Positions 52,828-62,279 are shown, counted from the first letter of the stretch. The stretch is DNA of 64,000 bases from Thermohalobaculum sp050331395 (GCA_050331395.1 JBHJGX010000017.1:1-64000), one strand, 5' to 3'. Program-made: numbers and translations. The notes: generated by a model from the letters alone, not told the origin.

Positions 52828-54162
52828 ATGCGCGCTCCCCTCATCGCCGCGCTTCTGAGCGTCCCAGGACTGGCCGTCCCGGCGCTCGCAAGCCCGGATG
52901 TCAGCCAATTCACCTTGGAGAATGGACTTCGCGGCATCGTGATCGAGGATCACCGGGCGCCCGTGGTCACCCACATGGTCTGGTACCCGGTCGGTGCCGC
53001 GGACGAGCCCCATGGCCAGTCGGGGATTGCCCATTTCCTAGAGCACCTGATGTTCAAGGGTACCGATGAGATCCCCGAAGGCGCGTTCTCCAAAATCGTC
53101 GCCGAGAACGGCGGCCAGGACAACGCCTTCACCTCATATGACTACACGGCCTATTTCCAGCGGATCGCGGCCGACCGGCTCGATATTGTCATGGAAATGG
53201 AAGCCGACCGGATGCGGGATCTTGTTCTCAACGACCGGATCGTGGCGACCGAGCGGGATGTGATCCTCGAGGAACGCGCGCAGCGCACGGACAACAGCCC
53301 GCAGGCCCTTTTTTCCGAGCAGTTGAGTGCGGCGCTCTATCTGAATCACCCTTACGGAGTGCCGGTGATCGGCTGGCGGCACGAGATGGAGACCCTCGAT
53401 CTCGATGACGCCTTCGCCTTTTACGAGCGTTACTATGCCCCGGACAATGCGATCCTGGTGGTCGCCGGCGATGTGGAGCCGAGCGAGGTCAAACGCCTTG
53501 CCGAGATCCACTACGGGCCGCTCGAGCCGTCGGGGCGCCCGCCCGAGGCCCGTCCTCTGGATCCGCCGCAATTGGCGGAACGGCGTCTTGCGATGTCCGA
53601 CCCGCGGGTCCGGCAACCTTATGTGGTGCGCTCCTACAAGACCCCGTCGCGGGGCACCGGCGATCCGGCCGAGGCGGCCGCGCTCGAGGTGCTCTCGCGG
53701 ATCCTCGGCAGCGGCGTCTCCTCGAGGCTCTCGAAACGGCTCGAGCTCGAAGGAAAGACGGCGATCAGCGCCGGCGCATGGTACGCAGCCGAGCGGCGCG
53801 ACTACGGCACGTTCACCGTCTTTGGCGTGCCCGTTGAGGGGATCGAGCTCGACCGGGTCGAAGCGGATATCGACGCGGTCCTCGCCGAAATCGTCGCCGA
53901 CGGGCCGACCGAGGCCGAGCTTGCCCGCGTGAAGCGCGTCTTCAAGACCGATTGGATCTACGCCCAGGACAGCCAGCGCACGCTCGCCAACCGCTACGGG
54001 TCGGGCCTGGCGAACGGCTATACCGTCGCCGAGATCGAAGGCTGGCCCGATCTGATCGCCGCAGTCACCGCCGAGGACGTGCGCCGCGTGGCGGCCGAGC
54101 ATTTGGTGCGGGAGCGGTCGGTCACCGGTCGTCTGACCCGCGCGGTCGAGGAGCAGGGCTGA
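52828..54162 (+). CDS. M16-family zinc metallopeptidase (active subunit), periplasmic
   Basis: A 444-residue insulinase/pitrilysin-family protease. The signal peptide is MRAPLIAALLSVPGLAVPAL. The inverted zinc motif HFLEH is at 69-73, and the third ligand Glu is near 148-149 in RDVILEERAQR. Both the M16 catalytic half and the C-terminal M16 half are present. The next gene is a homologue without the zinc motif, overlapping by one base. The pair should form an active/inactive heterodimer as in the mitochondrial processing peptidase. The start at 52828 is set by the signal peptide. Confidence 0.9.
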   Translation: MRAPLIAALLSVPGLAVPALASPDVSQFTLENGLRGIVIEDHRAPVVTHMVWYPVGAADEPHGQSGIAHFLEHLMFKGTDEIPEGAFSKIVAENGGQDNAFTSYDYTAYFQRIAADRLDIVMEMEADRMRDLVLNDRIVATERDVILEERAQRTDNSPQALFSEQLSAALYLNHPYGVPVIGWRHEMETLDLDDAFAFYERYYAPDNAILVVAGDVEPSEVKRLAEIHYGPLEPSGRPPEARPLDPPQLAERRLAMSDPRVRQPYVVRSYKTPSRGTGDPAEAAALEVLSRILGSGVSSRLSKRLELEGKTAISAGAWYAAERRDYGTFTVFGVPVEGIELDRVEADIDAVLAEIVADGPTEAELARVKRVFKTDWIYAQDSQRTLANRYGSGLANGYTVAEIEGWPDLIAAVTAEDVRRVAAEHLVRERSVTGRLTRAVEEQG

Positions 54163-55475
54163 TGCGAAGACTACTCATTGCCGCCGTCGCTCTGCTTGGT
54201 CTCGGGGGCGGCCTCGGGGCCACGGCCAGCGCCGCCGTCGAGATCCAAGAGCTCGTGAGCGAGACCGGCGTTCCGTTTTGGCTCGTCGAAGAGGATGCCG
54301 TGCCCATCGTCGCCGTGGAGATCGAATTCACGGGCGGCGCGCGGCTCGACCCGCAGGACCGGGCCGGGCTCGCCAACATGCTCGCCGGGCTCCTCGACAA
54401 AGGATCGGGCGATCTCGATGCGGTCGCCTTTTCGGACCGGTCCGACGAGATCGGGGCTCGGCTCGGCTTCGGTGCGGGCCGCGACAGCGTCTCGGCGAGC
54501 GCGCGGATGTTGGCCGAGGATCCGGTCCCGGGCGCGGAGTTGCTAAATCTCGCCTTGACCGAGCCCCGCTTCGATGCGGACGCCGTCGAGCGCGCGCGCG
54601 GCCGCATTCTGTCGTCCATCGCCTCCGACGAGACCGATCCCTCCGCAGTCGCCTCCAAGGCCTGGTTCGCCCGCGCGTTCCCCGATCACCCATACGGGCG
54701 GCCGAGCGACGGAACCGCCGAGAGCGTCGCCGCGATCTCGGTCGAGGACCTGCGCGCGGGCCATACGCGCCTCCTCACCCGCGCACGGGCGACCGTCGCC
54801 ATCGTCGGCGCGATCGGCGCGGCCGAGGCCAAGGCCCTGGTCGACCGGATCTTTGCCGGCATCCCCGAGGGCGAGACGCCCGCACCGGTCGACGAGGCGC
54901 CCGCCCCGCCGGCTGGGATCGAGGTGATCGGGCTCGACGTCCCGCAATCCGTGGCGGTCTTCGGGCACCCGGGGATCCCGCGCGACGATCCGGATTTTTT
55001 CGCGGCCTTCGTCGTCAATCACGTGCTCGGGGGCGGCGGGTTCTCGTCGCGCCTCATGCAGGAAGTGCGCGAAGAACGCGGCCTCGCTTACGGTGTCTAC
55101 GCCTCACTTGCCGATCTCGATGCGGCCGATCTGGTGATCGGACGGGTGCAAACCCAAAACGCGCGCATGGCCGAGAGCCTCGACGTCATCCGGGACGAGT
55201 GGCGGCGGATCGCCGAAGCGGGCCTGAGTGCAGAGGACCTGGACAAGGCGAAACGCTATCTGACGGGCGCGTTCCCACTCCGCTTCGACTCGAATGCGAA
55301 GATCGCCGGGTATCTGGTTTTCCTGCAGAAGGAGGGCCTAGGGGCGGCATATCTGACCGAACGCAACGACCGGGTCGAGGCCGTCACGCTCGAGGACGCG
55401 GCCCGGGTCGCACGCCGGCTCTACGACGCCGACGCCCTCTCGATCGTCGTGGTCGGCGAGCCGGCCGGCCTCTGA
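54162..55475 (+). CDS. M16-family peptidase-like protein (zinc motif absent)
   Basis: A 437-residue homologue of the preceding protease with its own signal peptide (LLIAAVALLGLGGGLGATAS). At the position of HxxEH it reads AGLANMLAGLLDKG, so no zinc can be bound. The C-terminal M16 element is intact, with the conserved REERGLAYGVYASL that helps position substrate. It is therefore the regulatory or substrate-binding partner. The ATG shares its A with the preceding TGA stop, and GAGGAG lies just before. Confidence 0.9.
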   Translation: MRRLLIAAVALLGLGGGLGATASAAVEIQELVSETGVPFWLVEEDAVPIVAVEIEFTGGARLDPQDRAGLANMLAGLLDKGSGDLDAVAFSDRSDEIGARLGFGAGRDSVSASARMLAEDPVPGAELLNLALTEPRFDADAVERARGRILSSIASDETDPSAVASKAWFARAFPDHPYGRPSDGTAESVAAISVEDLRAGHTRLLTRARATVAIVGAIGAAEAKALVDRIFAGIPEGETPAPVDEAPAPPAGIEVIGLDVPQSVAVFGHPGIPRDDPDFFAAFVVNHVLGGGGFSSRLMQEVREERGLAYGVYASLADLDAADLVIGRVQTQNARMAESLDVIRDEWRRIAEAGLSAEDLDKAKRYLTGAFPLRFDSNAKIAGYLVFLQKEGLGAAYLTERNDRVEAVTLEDAARVARRLYDADALSIVVVGEPAGL

Positions 55476-55484
55476 GAGGCGGGG

Positions 55485-56336
55485 GTGGAGATCGTCCGCA
55501 CGATCTCCGCCCTGCGCGCCCGCGTCGGCGAGTGGCGCCGTGCCGGCGAGACGGTCGGGCTGGTGCCGACCATGGGCGCGCTCCATGACGGGCATCTGAG
55601 CCTCGTTCGGATCATGCGGGCCGAGACCCGCCGCACCGTCGCGACCATCTTCGTCAATCCCACGCAATTCGGACCGACGGAAGATCTGGCCGCTTATCCC
55701 CGCGACGAGGCCCGCGATGCGGCGCTTTTCGAGGCCAAGGGGGTCGATCTGCTTTTCGCCCCCAGCGTCGCCGAAATGTATCCGCCCGGCTTCGCGACCG
55801 AGGTCCGGGTCGGGGGCCTCACCGCCGTGCTCGATGGCGCCGCCCGGCCCGGCCATTTCGACGGCGTCGCGCAGGTGGTGACCAAGCTCCTCAATCAGGC
55901 GGGAGCAGATGCGGCGATCTTCGGCGAGAAGGACTGGCAGCAACTCGCGGTGATCCGGCGCCTCGCCCGCGATCTCGATATCCCGACACGGATCCTCGGC
56001 GGGCCGATCCGGCGCGAAGCGGACGGCCTCGCCATGTCCTCGCGGAACCGCTACCTGACCGAGGCCGAACGACGGGTGGCGCCCGCGATCTTTCGCACGC
56101 TCACCGAGGCGGCCGCTCGGATCGCCGAGGGAGCGGCTCCCAGCGAGGCCACGGGACGGGCGGCCGACGCGCTTCTGCAGGCGGGCTTCGCGAAGGTCGA
56201 TTACATCGAGTGCCGGACAGCGGACGGGCTCGGAGCCGTCGAGCGCCACGCGCCCGCGGTCCCTGCCCGCGTCTTCGGCGCCGCCCATCTCGGCCGCGCG
56301 CGGCTTATCGACAACGTCCCCGTCCCCGATCTATAG
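55485..56336 (+). CDS. panC: Pantothenate synthetase
   Basis: A 283-residue enzyme joining pantoate and beta-alanine with ATP, the last step of pantothenate synthesis. VPTMGALHDGHLSLVR (residues about 27-42) is the HIGH-like nucleotide site. RPGHFDGVAQVVTKL, IFGEKDWQQLAVIRR and LAMSSRNRYL are the remaining signatures. It starts at GTG (55485), 9 bases after the M16 gene. panB is not in the window. The length is standard. Confidence 0.95.
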   Translation: MEIVRTISALRARVGEWRRAGETVGLVPTMGALHDGHLSLVRIMRAETRRTVATIFVNPTQFGPTEDLAAYPRDEARDAALFEAKGVDLLFAPSVAEMYPPGFATEVRVGGLTAVLDGAARPGHFDGVAQVVTKLLNQAGADAAIFGEKDWQQLAVIRRLARDLDIPTRILGGPIRREADGLAMSSRNRYLTEAERRVAPAIFRTLTEAAARIAEGAAPSEATGRAADALLQAGFAKVDYIECRTADGLGAVERHAPAVPARVFGAAHLGRARLIDNVPVPDL

Positions 56337-56344
56337 CCCGCGTT

Positions 56345-56791
56345 ATGAACGCGCTCCGACATCTCGACTATCCCCCCGTCTGGCTCGTCGCCCATATGGC
56401 GGTCGCCTCGTTCATGGCGCATGTCTGGGCGCCCTTGGCGGGCTGGGGGCTGATCCCGGGCGGGCTCCTGATCGCCGCCGGGGTGGCGCTCATGGTCTGG
56501 GCCGCGCTCTCGTTTCGGAAGGCCGAGACGACGCTCGTGCCGCGTCGGGATCCCTCGGCGCTCGTCACCGAGGGGCCCTATGCCCGCAGCCGAAACCCGA
56601 TCTATCTCGCCGATCTGATCATCCTGGCGGGCTGGGCGATCGCGCAAGGCTCGCTTGTGGCGCTCGTGCTGCTGGTGCCGCTTTGGCGCGTGCTCGAGGG
56701 TCGGTTCGTCCGCCCGGAAGAAGCGACGCTCGCGGCGCATCTCGGCGCCCCCTACGAGGCCTACAAGGCGCGGGTGCCGCGCTGGCTCTGA
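56345..56791 (+). CDS. Isoprenylcysteine carboxyl methyltransferase-like membrane protein
   Basis: A 148-residue inner-membrane protein of the ICMT/PEMT family. Three to four helices are seen (LIPGGLLIAAGVALMVWAAL is one). The conserved C-terminal methyltransferase motif appears as VTEGPYARSRNPIYLADLII followed by RFVRPEEATLAAHLGAPYEAY, which binds S-adenosylmethionine in the family. Bacteria lack prenylated CaaX proteins, so the acceptor is unknown. It lies 8 bases after panC. Confidence 0.82.
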   Translation: MNALRHLDYPPVWLVAHMAVASFMAHVWAPLAGWGLIPGGLLIAAGVALMVWAALSFRKAETTLVPRRDPSALVTEGPYARSRNPIYLADLIILAGWAIAQGSLVALVLLVPLWRVLEGRFVRPEEATLAAHLGAPYEAYKARVPRWL

Positions 56792-57637
56792 CTAATCGGC
56801 CGAGGCCCGCCCGTCCGGTGGCCCAGCTCCGGTGACCGTATCGAACCAATCGAGCGCCCGCCCGAGCCACGCGTCGGGGACCTCGTGGCCGCCCGGATGC
56901 AGCTCGACATCGATCCGACCCGCGTCGCAACTGGTCCAGGACCGCGTCCAGAGCCCGCTCTCGGCCGTGGCGCGGTCGGGCTGGCGCAGGCCGCAACCGA
57001 GCGTGGCCCGCAGGCGCTTGAGGCTCTCGAAGAAGTCGCCCTGGATCAGCCGGCCCTCGGCGAGCGGCCGCCCTTCGAGCGGCACGACCCGGTCCGCCCA
57101 GCCATGCGTGTGGTGGAGGACGACCCCGTTACCGCATTCCGCGGGCATTGGATCCCAATAGGCGCCGGCGACTGGGGCGTAGGCGGCTGCCAGCGCGCTG
57201 TCGGCGCAGGCCGTGTCCCAAACCATCGAGCCTCCGCGCGAAAACCCGGCCAAGAGCACCCGGTCCCGGTCGATCCCGCGGCGTGCCGCGTCCTCGAGGA
57301 TCGCTTGAAAGAACGCCACGTCGTCGCGGGGATGCGCGAACCCGTCCTCCACGGCCCAGTCGTTTTGGGTACGGCCCTCCCGCGGGATGCCCTGGGGCAG
57401 AAGATAGGCGACGCCGCGTTCCGCGAGGGCCGCGAGCCGGTCGGTATCCCGCAGCATGCCGCGCGCGCTCGCCCCCCAGCCATGCAGGAACATGAGCACC
57501 GGCGGCGGCGCCTCGGCGGATGGCGGCAGGATCAGGTAATACTCGCCGCCCGCGACGGTGCAGGGCGCAGACGGCCCCGGACAGGCAGCGGCCGGCAGCG
57601 CCAAAAGCGCTAAGAGGCCGGAGACGAGCGCGCGCAT
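56792..57637 (-). CDS. LpqC-type esterase / poly(3-hydroxybutyrate) depolymerase family, exported
   Basis: A 281-residue alpha/beta hydrolase of the COG3509 family with a signal peptide (MRALVSGLLALLALPAAACP). VLMFLHGWGASARGML is the oxyanion-hole region. The nucleophile elbow GFSRGG contains the catalytic Ser. HHTHGWADRVVP places the Asp, and LHPGGHEVPDAWL the His. Related proteins include PHB depolymerases and feruloyl esterases; the substrate is open. GAGGAGG precedes the ATG. Its stop abuts the convergent methyltransferase gene. Confidence 0.8.
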   Translation of the reverse strand: MRALVSGLLALLALPAAACPGPSAPCTVAGGEYYLILPPSAEAPPPVLMFLHGWGASARGMLRDTDRLAALAERGVAYLLPQGIPREGRTQNDWAVEDGFAHPRDDVAFFQAILEDAARRGIDRDRVLLAGFSRGGSMVWDTACADSALAAAYAPVAGAYWDPMPAECGNGVVLHHTHGWADRVVPLEGRPLAEGRLIQGDFFESLKRLRATLGCGLRQPDRATAESGLWTRSWTSCDAGRIDVELHPGGHEVPDAWLGRALDWFDTVTGAGPPDGRASAD

Positions 57638-57681
57638 ATGCGGTCCTCCTCGATAACCATTCTCCTCGGAGATGGCCGCGA

Positions 57682-58476
57682 TCAGCGGCCCTTCCAGACC
57701 GGATCACGTTTCTCGGCAAAGGCGCGCGCGCCCTCTTGCTGGTCGTCGCTGTCGTAGAGCCGGTCGACGCTGGCGAGCTGTCGTTTGGTGATCCGCGACA
57801 ACATGTCGTTGAAGCGCGTATCCTCGGCCTCCCGGACGATTTCCTTGATGGCGGCGTAGACGAGCGGCGGGCCGCTCGCGAGCAGCGCGGCAAGCTCCCG
57901 GGCACGTGGCAGCAACGCGTCTGCCGGGCAGATCTCGCGCAGGAGGCCCCAGCGCTCCGCCTCGGCCGCATCGATCCAGCGGCCGGTTAGCAGCATGTCC
58001 ATGGCCACGTGATAGGGGATGCGTTTCGGCAGCTTGATCGAGGCCGCATCGGCGACGGTCCCTGAGCGGATCTCGGGCAGCGCGAAGCTCGCCGTCTCCG
58101 AGGCGAGGATCAGGTCGCAAGAGAGCGCGAGTTCGAACCCGCCGCCGCAGCAGATGCCGTTCACCGCGGCGATCACGGGCTTGTTCATCTGGCCGAGCTC
58201 TTGCAGGCCGCCGAAGCCGCCGATGCCGTAATCCCCATCCACCGCATCGCCTTCGGCCGCGGCTTTGAGATCCCAGCCCGCGCAAAAGAACTTCGTGCCG
58301 CCGCCGGTGAGGATCGCGACCCTGAGCGCCGGGTCGTCACGGAACGCCTTGAAGACCTCGCCGAGACGCCGGGACGTCGCGAGGTCGATCGCGTTCGCTT
58401 TCGGCCGGTCGAGCGTGACCTCGAGCACGGCGCCATCGCGGCGGGTCTTTACGGGGCCGTCGGGGGTGTCGAGCAT
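57682..58476 (-). CDS. Crotonase-family protein, carnitinyl-CoA dehydratase-like
   Basis: A 264-residue enoyl-CoA hydratase/isomerase. TKFFCAGWDLKAAAEGD holds the first oxyanion-hole backbone (CAGWDLK, as in CaiD) and VNGICCGGGFELALSCDLIL the second. LPEIRSGTVADAASIKLPKR carries the substrate-side residues. Similar sequences are annotated as carnitinyl-CoA dehydratase (CaiD), but generic enoyl-CoA hydratase activity is equally possible. The ATG at 58476 follows a TGAGGT site. The upstream gene, 7 bases away, is an ADP-forming acyl-CoA ligase, so the two likely act in one acyl-CoA pathway. Confidence 0.82.
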   Translation of the reverse strand: MLDTPDGPVKTRRDGAVLEVTLDRPKANAIDLATSRRLGEVFKAFRDDPALRVAILTGGGTKFFCAGWDLKAAAEGDAVDGDYGIGGFGGLQELGQMNKPVIAAVNGICCGGGFELALSCDLILASETASFALPEIRSGTVADAASIKLPKRIPYHVAMDMLLTGRWIDAAEAERWGLLREICPADALLPRARELAALLASGPPLVYAAIKEIVREAEDTRFNDMLSRITKRQLASVDRLYDSDDQQEGARAFAEKRDPVWKGR

Positions 58477-58483
58477 GGGGACC

Positions 58484-60565
58484 TCAGGCGGATCGGAGGG
58501 CAGCAGAGGGGGCGGGCGCGAGACGAATGAGGGCATCGGCCGCCCATGCGCCTTGCGGCGTGACGATGAGCGGGTTGATGTCGAGCTCGAGAAGGCGGTC
58601 CGCCTCGGCGAGCGCATAGGCCTGGACGGCGAGGGCCGCCTCGACGGCCGCGCGCAGATCCGCCTGCGGCCTGCCGCGATACCCCGCCAGAAGCGGCGCC
58701 ATCCGGAGCCGGCCAAGGGCGGCCCGGATCTCCTCGGCAGTGCTCGGGATCAAGAGGGTCACGCTGTCGGCCAGGATCTCGGTCAGCGTGCCGCCCGCAC
58801 CGAGGGTCAGGCCGAGGCCATAGGGCGCCTCGCGGGTGACGCCGACGAGAAGTTCGGCCACCCCGTCGGCCACCATGCGCTCGACCAGATAGCCGTCGGG
58901 GGCCGCCATCGCGGCGCCGGCCGCGCGCACGGCCTCGGCATCGGCGAGGCCAAGGCGAAGCGCCCCGTGTTCGGTCTTGTGCGCGAGACCGAGTGCCTTG
59001 AGCACGACGGGAAACCCGATCTCAGCCGCCCGGTCCGCCGCCTCCTCGCGATTGGCCGCATAGCGGCCTTCGGGCACCGCCAGCCCGTGCGCCGCGAGCG
59101 AGAGCTTAGCCATTCGTTCGTCGAGGAGCGCGCCGCCCTCTTCTGCGGCGGTCGAGGGCGGGGCGTCGAGCGGAAGCGGGGCCGGCCGGTCCCAAGCCTC
59201 GGCGATGTCAGCCGCGGCCTCGATTGCGGTAATCGCGTCCTCGATGCCGGCCAAGGGCGCAATCCCGGCCGCGAGCAGCGGGTCCGAGAGGAGATCGGGC
59301 ATCCCCTCGGGCAGCGTCGCCACCACCGCCGTTCGGGTGCCGGTCCGGCCGGCCGCCGCCACGATCGCCTCGGTCGCCGAGACCCATGCCCCCGGCGGGG
59401 TGCGGTCGAGCCTCGGATAGTCGAGAACGAGCAAGCCGAGATCCGGGCCCGTCGCCAGCACGGCCGCGAAGGTGTCGGTCATCCGCGCCACGTCGCCCCA
59501 AATAAAGGTATGATAGTCGAGCGGGTTCGCGACCGTCACAAAGGCGTTCAGCGTCGCGGCGATCCGGTCGCGCGCCCGCGCCTCGAAGGGCGGGAAGGCG
59601 ACGCGCCGACCATGGGCCGTGTCGGCGATCAGGCTCGCTTCGCCGCCCGAACAAGACATGGAAACGAGCCGCCTGCCAGGCAGCGCGCCGTGGCTGTGCA
59701 AGAGCTTGAGCATCTCGAGAAACGCGGTCAGCGTCGGGGCGAGCGGGATGCCGAGCCGCGCGAAGAACGCCCGCGACGCGGCATCCGAGCCCGCGAGCGA
59801 GGCGGTGTGCGAGAGCGTCGCCGCCCGCGCGCCCTCGGACCGGCCGACCTTGAGCGCGACGATGGGCACGCGGCGGGCCCGCGCCTCGGCCGCCAGCGCC
59901 TCGAAGGCCGGGACATCGTCGACGCCTTCCACATGGAGCCCGAGCGCCGTCACCCGGTCGTCCGCCAGCAGCGCGAGGGCGATCTCCGCAAGGCTCGTCT
60001 GCGCCTGATTGCCGGCCGCCACCGCATAGCCGAGCGCGAGCCCGCGCGCCTGCATGGTGATGTTGAGGAGCATGTTCGAGGACTGGGCGACGACGCCGAC
60101 CCCGCGCGCCACGCGCCGCCCGCCATGGATGTCGGGCCAGAGGATGGCGCCGTCGAGATAGTTGATGAGCCCGTAGCAATTGGGTCCGAGGATCGGCATC
60201 TCTCCCGCTGCCTCGACGAGTGCGGACTGGAGTGCGGCCCCCTCTCCGCTGCCCGTGTCGGTCTCGGCGAAACCGGAGGCGAAAGAAACCGCACCCCCTG
60301 CCCCCAACGCCGAGAGCGCAGCGACGATCTCGACGGTGGCCTTGCGGTTGACGGCGATGAAGGCCGCATCCGGCACGCCGGGCAACGCCTCGGCCGAGGC
60401 GACCGCAGGACAGCCACCGACCTCGGCTCGGGCCGGATGCACCGGCCAGACCGCGCCGCCATAGCCCATGCCGCGACAGGCCTCGACGACGGCCCCCGCC
60501 CACGTCCCGCCGCCAAAGACGGCGAGGCTCTCGGGCCGCAATAGGCGGGACAGATCGCGCGGCAT
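58484..60565 (-). CDS. ADP-forming acyl-CoA synthetase (acetate-CoA ligase family), fused alpha-beta
   Basis: A 693-residue single-chain NDP-forming acyl-CoA ligase. Domain order: CoA-binding Rossmann domain (about 8-130, SLAVFGGGTWAGAVVEACRG), succinyl-CoA-ligase-like domain (about 145-430) with the phosphohistidine H253 in TLSHTASLAGSD, and an ATP-grasp domain (about 470-690; FPVVLKALGLAHKTEHGALR, LDINPLIV). It would make acyl-CoA from a carboxylate, CoA and ATP, yielding ADP and phosphate. GAGAGGGA precedes the ATG. It is followed by a CaiD-like crotonase. The acyl substrate is unknown. Confidence 0.88.
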   Translation of the reverse strand: MPRDLSRLLRPESLAVFGGGTWAGAVVEACRGMGYGGAVWPVHPARAEVGGCPAVASAEALPGVPDAAFIAVNRKATVEIVAALSALGAGGAVSFASGFAETDTGSGEGAALQSALVEAAGEMPILGPNCYGLINYLDGAILWPDIHGGRRVARGVGVVAQSSNMLLNITMQARGLALGYAVAAGNQAQTSLAEIALALLADDRVTALGLHVEGVDDVPAFEALAAEARARRVPIVALKVGRSEGARAATLSHTASLAGSDAASRAFFARLGIPLAPTLTAFLEMLKLLHSHGALPGRRLVSMSCSGGEASLIADTAHGRRVAFPPFEARARDRIAATLNAFVTVANPLDYHTFIWGDVARMTDTFAAVLATGPDLGLLVLDYPRLDRTPPGAWVSATEAIVAAAGRTGTRTAVVATLPEGMPDLLSDPLLAAGIAPLAGIEDAITAIEAAADIAEAWDRPAPLPLDAPPSTAAEEGGALLDERMAKLSLAAHGLAVPEGRYAANREEAADRAAEIGFPVVLKALGLAHKTEHGALRLGLADAEAVRAAGAAMAAPDGYLVERMVADGVAELLVGVTREAPYGLGLTLGAGGTLTEILADSVTLLIPSTAEEIRAALGRLRMAPLLAGYRGRPQADLRAAVEAALAVQAYALAEADRLLELDINPLIVTPQGAWAADALIRLAPAPSAALRSA

Positions 60566-60693
60566 GGGCAGGGGTCCCTCTCGACGGGCCGCGATGGCCC
60601 TGGTGGCTCCGATCCGCTATTGGTGCCAGAGGGGCATGGGGGGCGAAAGGGGATTTCCGCTCCGAACGGTCCCGCTGGCTGAAGGGATGACCG

Positions 60694-61521
60694 ATGACCA
60701 AGATCGCCGTTCTCGTCGTCACGGTGGCCGCACTGCTTGCCTGTTTCCTGGGCGCGCTCGTCTTGTTCCGACACACGCTGATCTATCCCTTCGTGGAGGT
60801 GCCGCTTTCCAAGCAGGTCGGACTCGCCGACGGGCTGATCGAGATCGCCGCTGCGGACGGGACGCCACTCAGCGCCTGGGCGGCCGCACCCGAAGACGGG
60901 CGGCCGGTGATCCTCGCCTTCGGCGGCAATGGCGGATATCTGGCCGGCGAGGTCGCGCGGCTCGACCCCTACCGGCGGGCCGGGTACGGCGTTGTCGTTC
61001 TGAACTACCGCGGCGCAGGCGGCGCGCCCGGCTCACCGCAGGAAGCGAAGATCATCGCCGATGCGGTCGCGCTCTACGACGCCATGCCAGACATCGACGG
61101 CTTCGCGGCGGGTGCCGACGGGCCGCCGATCCTCTATGGCGCGAGCCTCGGGGCGGCCGTGGCGGTAGCTCTCGCGACCGAGCGGACCGCGCGCGCGTTG
61201 ATCCTCGAAGCCCCCTTCGATCGGCTCTGCCGGGTGGTCGAGACGCGGATGCCGATCATCCCCGCCTGCCTGATCTTGCCCGACGAGCGATGGCCGAGCG
61301 CGGAGCGGATCGCCGCGGTCGACGCACCGGTCCTGATCGTGCACGGGGATGCGGACCGCATCGTGCCGTTCGCCCACGGACGGGCGCTCTATGAGGCGGC
61401 CGGCCCGCCCAAACGGTTCGAACGGATTGCCGGCGCCGGGCACAACGATCTCGCCGGAAACGGCGCTCCTGCCGTCGGGCGCGCCTTCCTGGAGGACATC
61501 GCCGCCGGCGCGTTCGACTAA
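60694..61521 (+). CDS. Membrane-anchored alpha/beta hydrolase (YfhR/BEM46-like)
   Basis: A 275-residue hydrolase. The N-terminal helix VLVVTVAALLACFLGALVLF anchors it in the membrane and the domain follows. ILAFGGNGGYLAGEVARLDP is the oxyanion region. The nucleophile elbow YGASLGAAVA has the catalytic Ser, HGDADRIVPFAHG the Asp and GAGHNDLAG the His. AAGGGATG precedes the ATG. It is divergent from the acyl-CoA ligase and overlaps the convergent phosphatase gene by 4 bases. Confidence 0.82.
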   Translation: MTKIAVLVVTVAALLACFLGALVLFRHTLIYPFVEVPLSKQVGLADGLIEIAAADGTPLSAWAAAPEDGRPVILAFGGNGGYLAGEVARLDPYRRAGYGVVVLNYRGAGGAPGSPQEAKIIADAVALYDAMPDIDGFAAGADGPPILYGASLGAAVAVALATERTARALILEAPFDRLCRVVETRMPIIPACLILPDERWPSAERIAAVDAPVLIVHGDADRIVPFAHGRALYEAAGPPKRFERIAGAGHNDLAGNGAPAVGRAFLEDIAAGAFD

Positions 61522-62279
61522 GCCCCGAGGGGCAACTCGGGCGGGCCGCCCGCCTGGATCAGCCGCTGCGTCCGGCCCTCTAGCACGATGCAGCTGAGCG
61601 GGCCGCCGAAGACTGCGCCCGTATCGACCCCGATCCGGTTCGGCCGCACGGTGACACGCTCGCTCGGCGTATGTCCGTGGACGATCACCGCCTCGTGCTC
61701 CGCATCCGAGGCGAGAAACGGGTGGCGGATCCACTGGAGCACGGTTTCCTCCTGCTCGGCGAGCGGCGTGCCCGGGCGGATGCCCGCATGCACGAAGGCA
61801 TAGTCGCCGCGTTGGATTAGCGTCGGCAGCCCCCGCAAGAGCGCGACATGCGCCGTCGGCACGGCCGCCTTGGTTTGGGCATGGAGCGCCTCGCGGGCCG
61901 CAGCGTCGCGCACCTCGGGAGCGTCGACGCCATAGGACAAGAGCGTCTCGGGCCCCCCATAGGCCATCCAGCTCTCGAAGTCCGGGAAATGGGCGTCGTC
62001 GAGGAAATCGAGGAGATACTGATCGTGGTTGCCGCGGACCGACCGCACCGGCCGCCCGGCCATGGTCTCGGCCAGCCAAGCGAGGACGCCGCAGCTGTCG
62101 GGGCCGCGGTCGATCAGATCGCCGAGCAGGACGATCTCATGGGACGGCACGGGCGAACGTGCGAGATCGTCTCCGATCGCCGCGTCGAGCGCGCGCAACA
62201 GGTCGAGCCTGCCATGCACGTCGCCGATTGCGTAGATGCGCACGCCTTGGGGGGCGGAGGCCTCGGGGATCGCGACCAT
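61518..62279 (-). CDS. Metallophosphoesterase (PrpA/PPP-type serine/threonine phosphatase family)
   Basis: A 253-residue dinuclear metal phosphatase. The motif series is complete: IGDVHGRLDLL, LGDLIDRGPDS, VRGNHDQYLLDF, a His in YAFVHAGIRPG and VIVHGHTPS. It is similar to bacterial protein phosphatases of the lambda/PrpA type or ApaH-like enzymes; the substrate is unproven. CGGAGGG before the ATG at 62279 supports this start over one 7 codons upstream. Confidence 0.87.
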   Translation of the reverse strand: MVAIPEASAPQGVRIYAIGDVHGRLDLLRALDAAIGDDLARSPVPSHEIVLLGDLIDRGPDSCGVLAWLAETMAGRPVRSVRGNHDQYLLDFLDDAHFPDFESWMAYGGPETLLSYGVDAPEVRDAAAREALHAQTKAAVPTAHVALLRGLPTLIQRGDYAFVHAGIRPGTPLAEQEETVLQWIRHPFLASDAEHEAVIVHGHTPSERVTVRPNRIGVDTGAVFGGPLSCIVLEGRTQRLIQAGGPPELPLGA

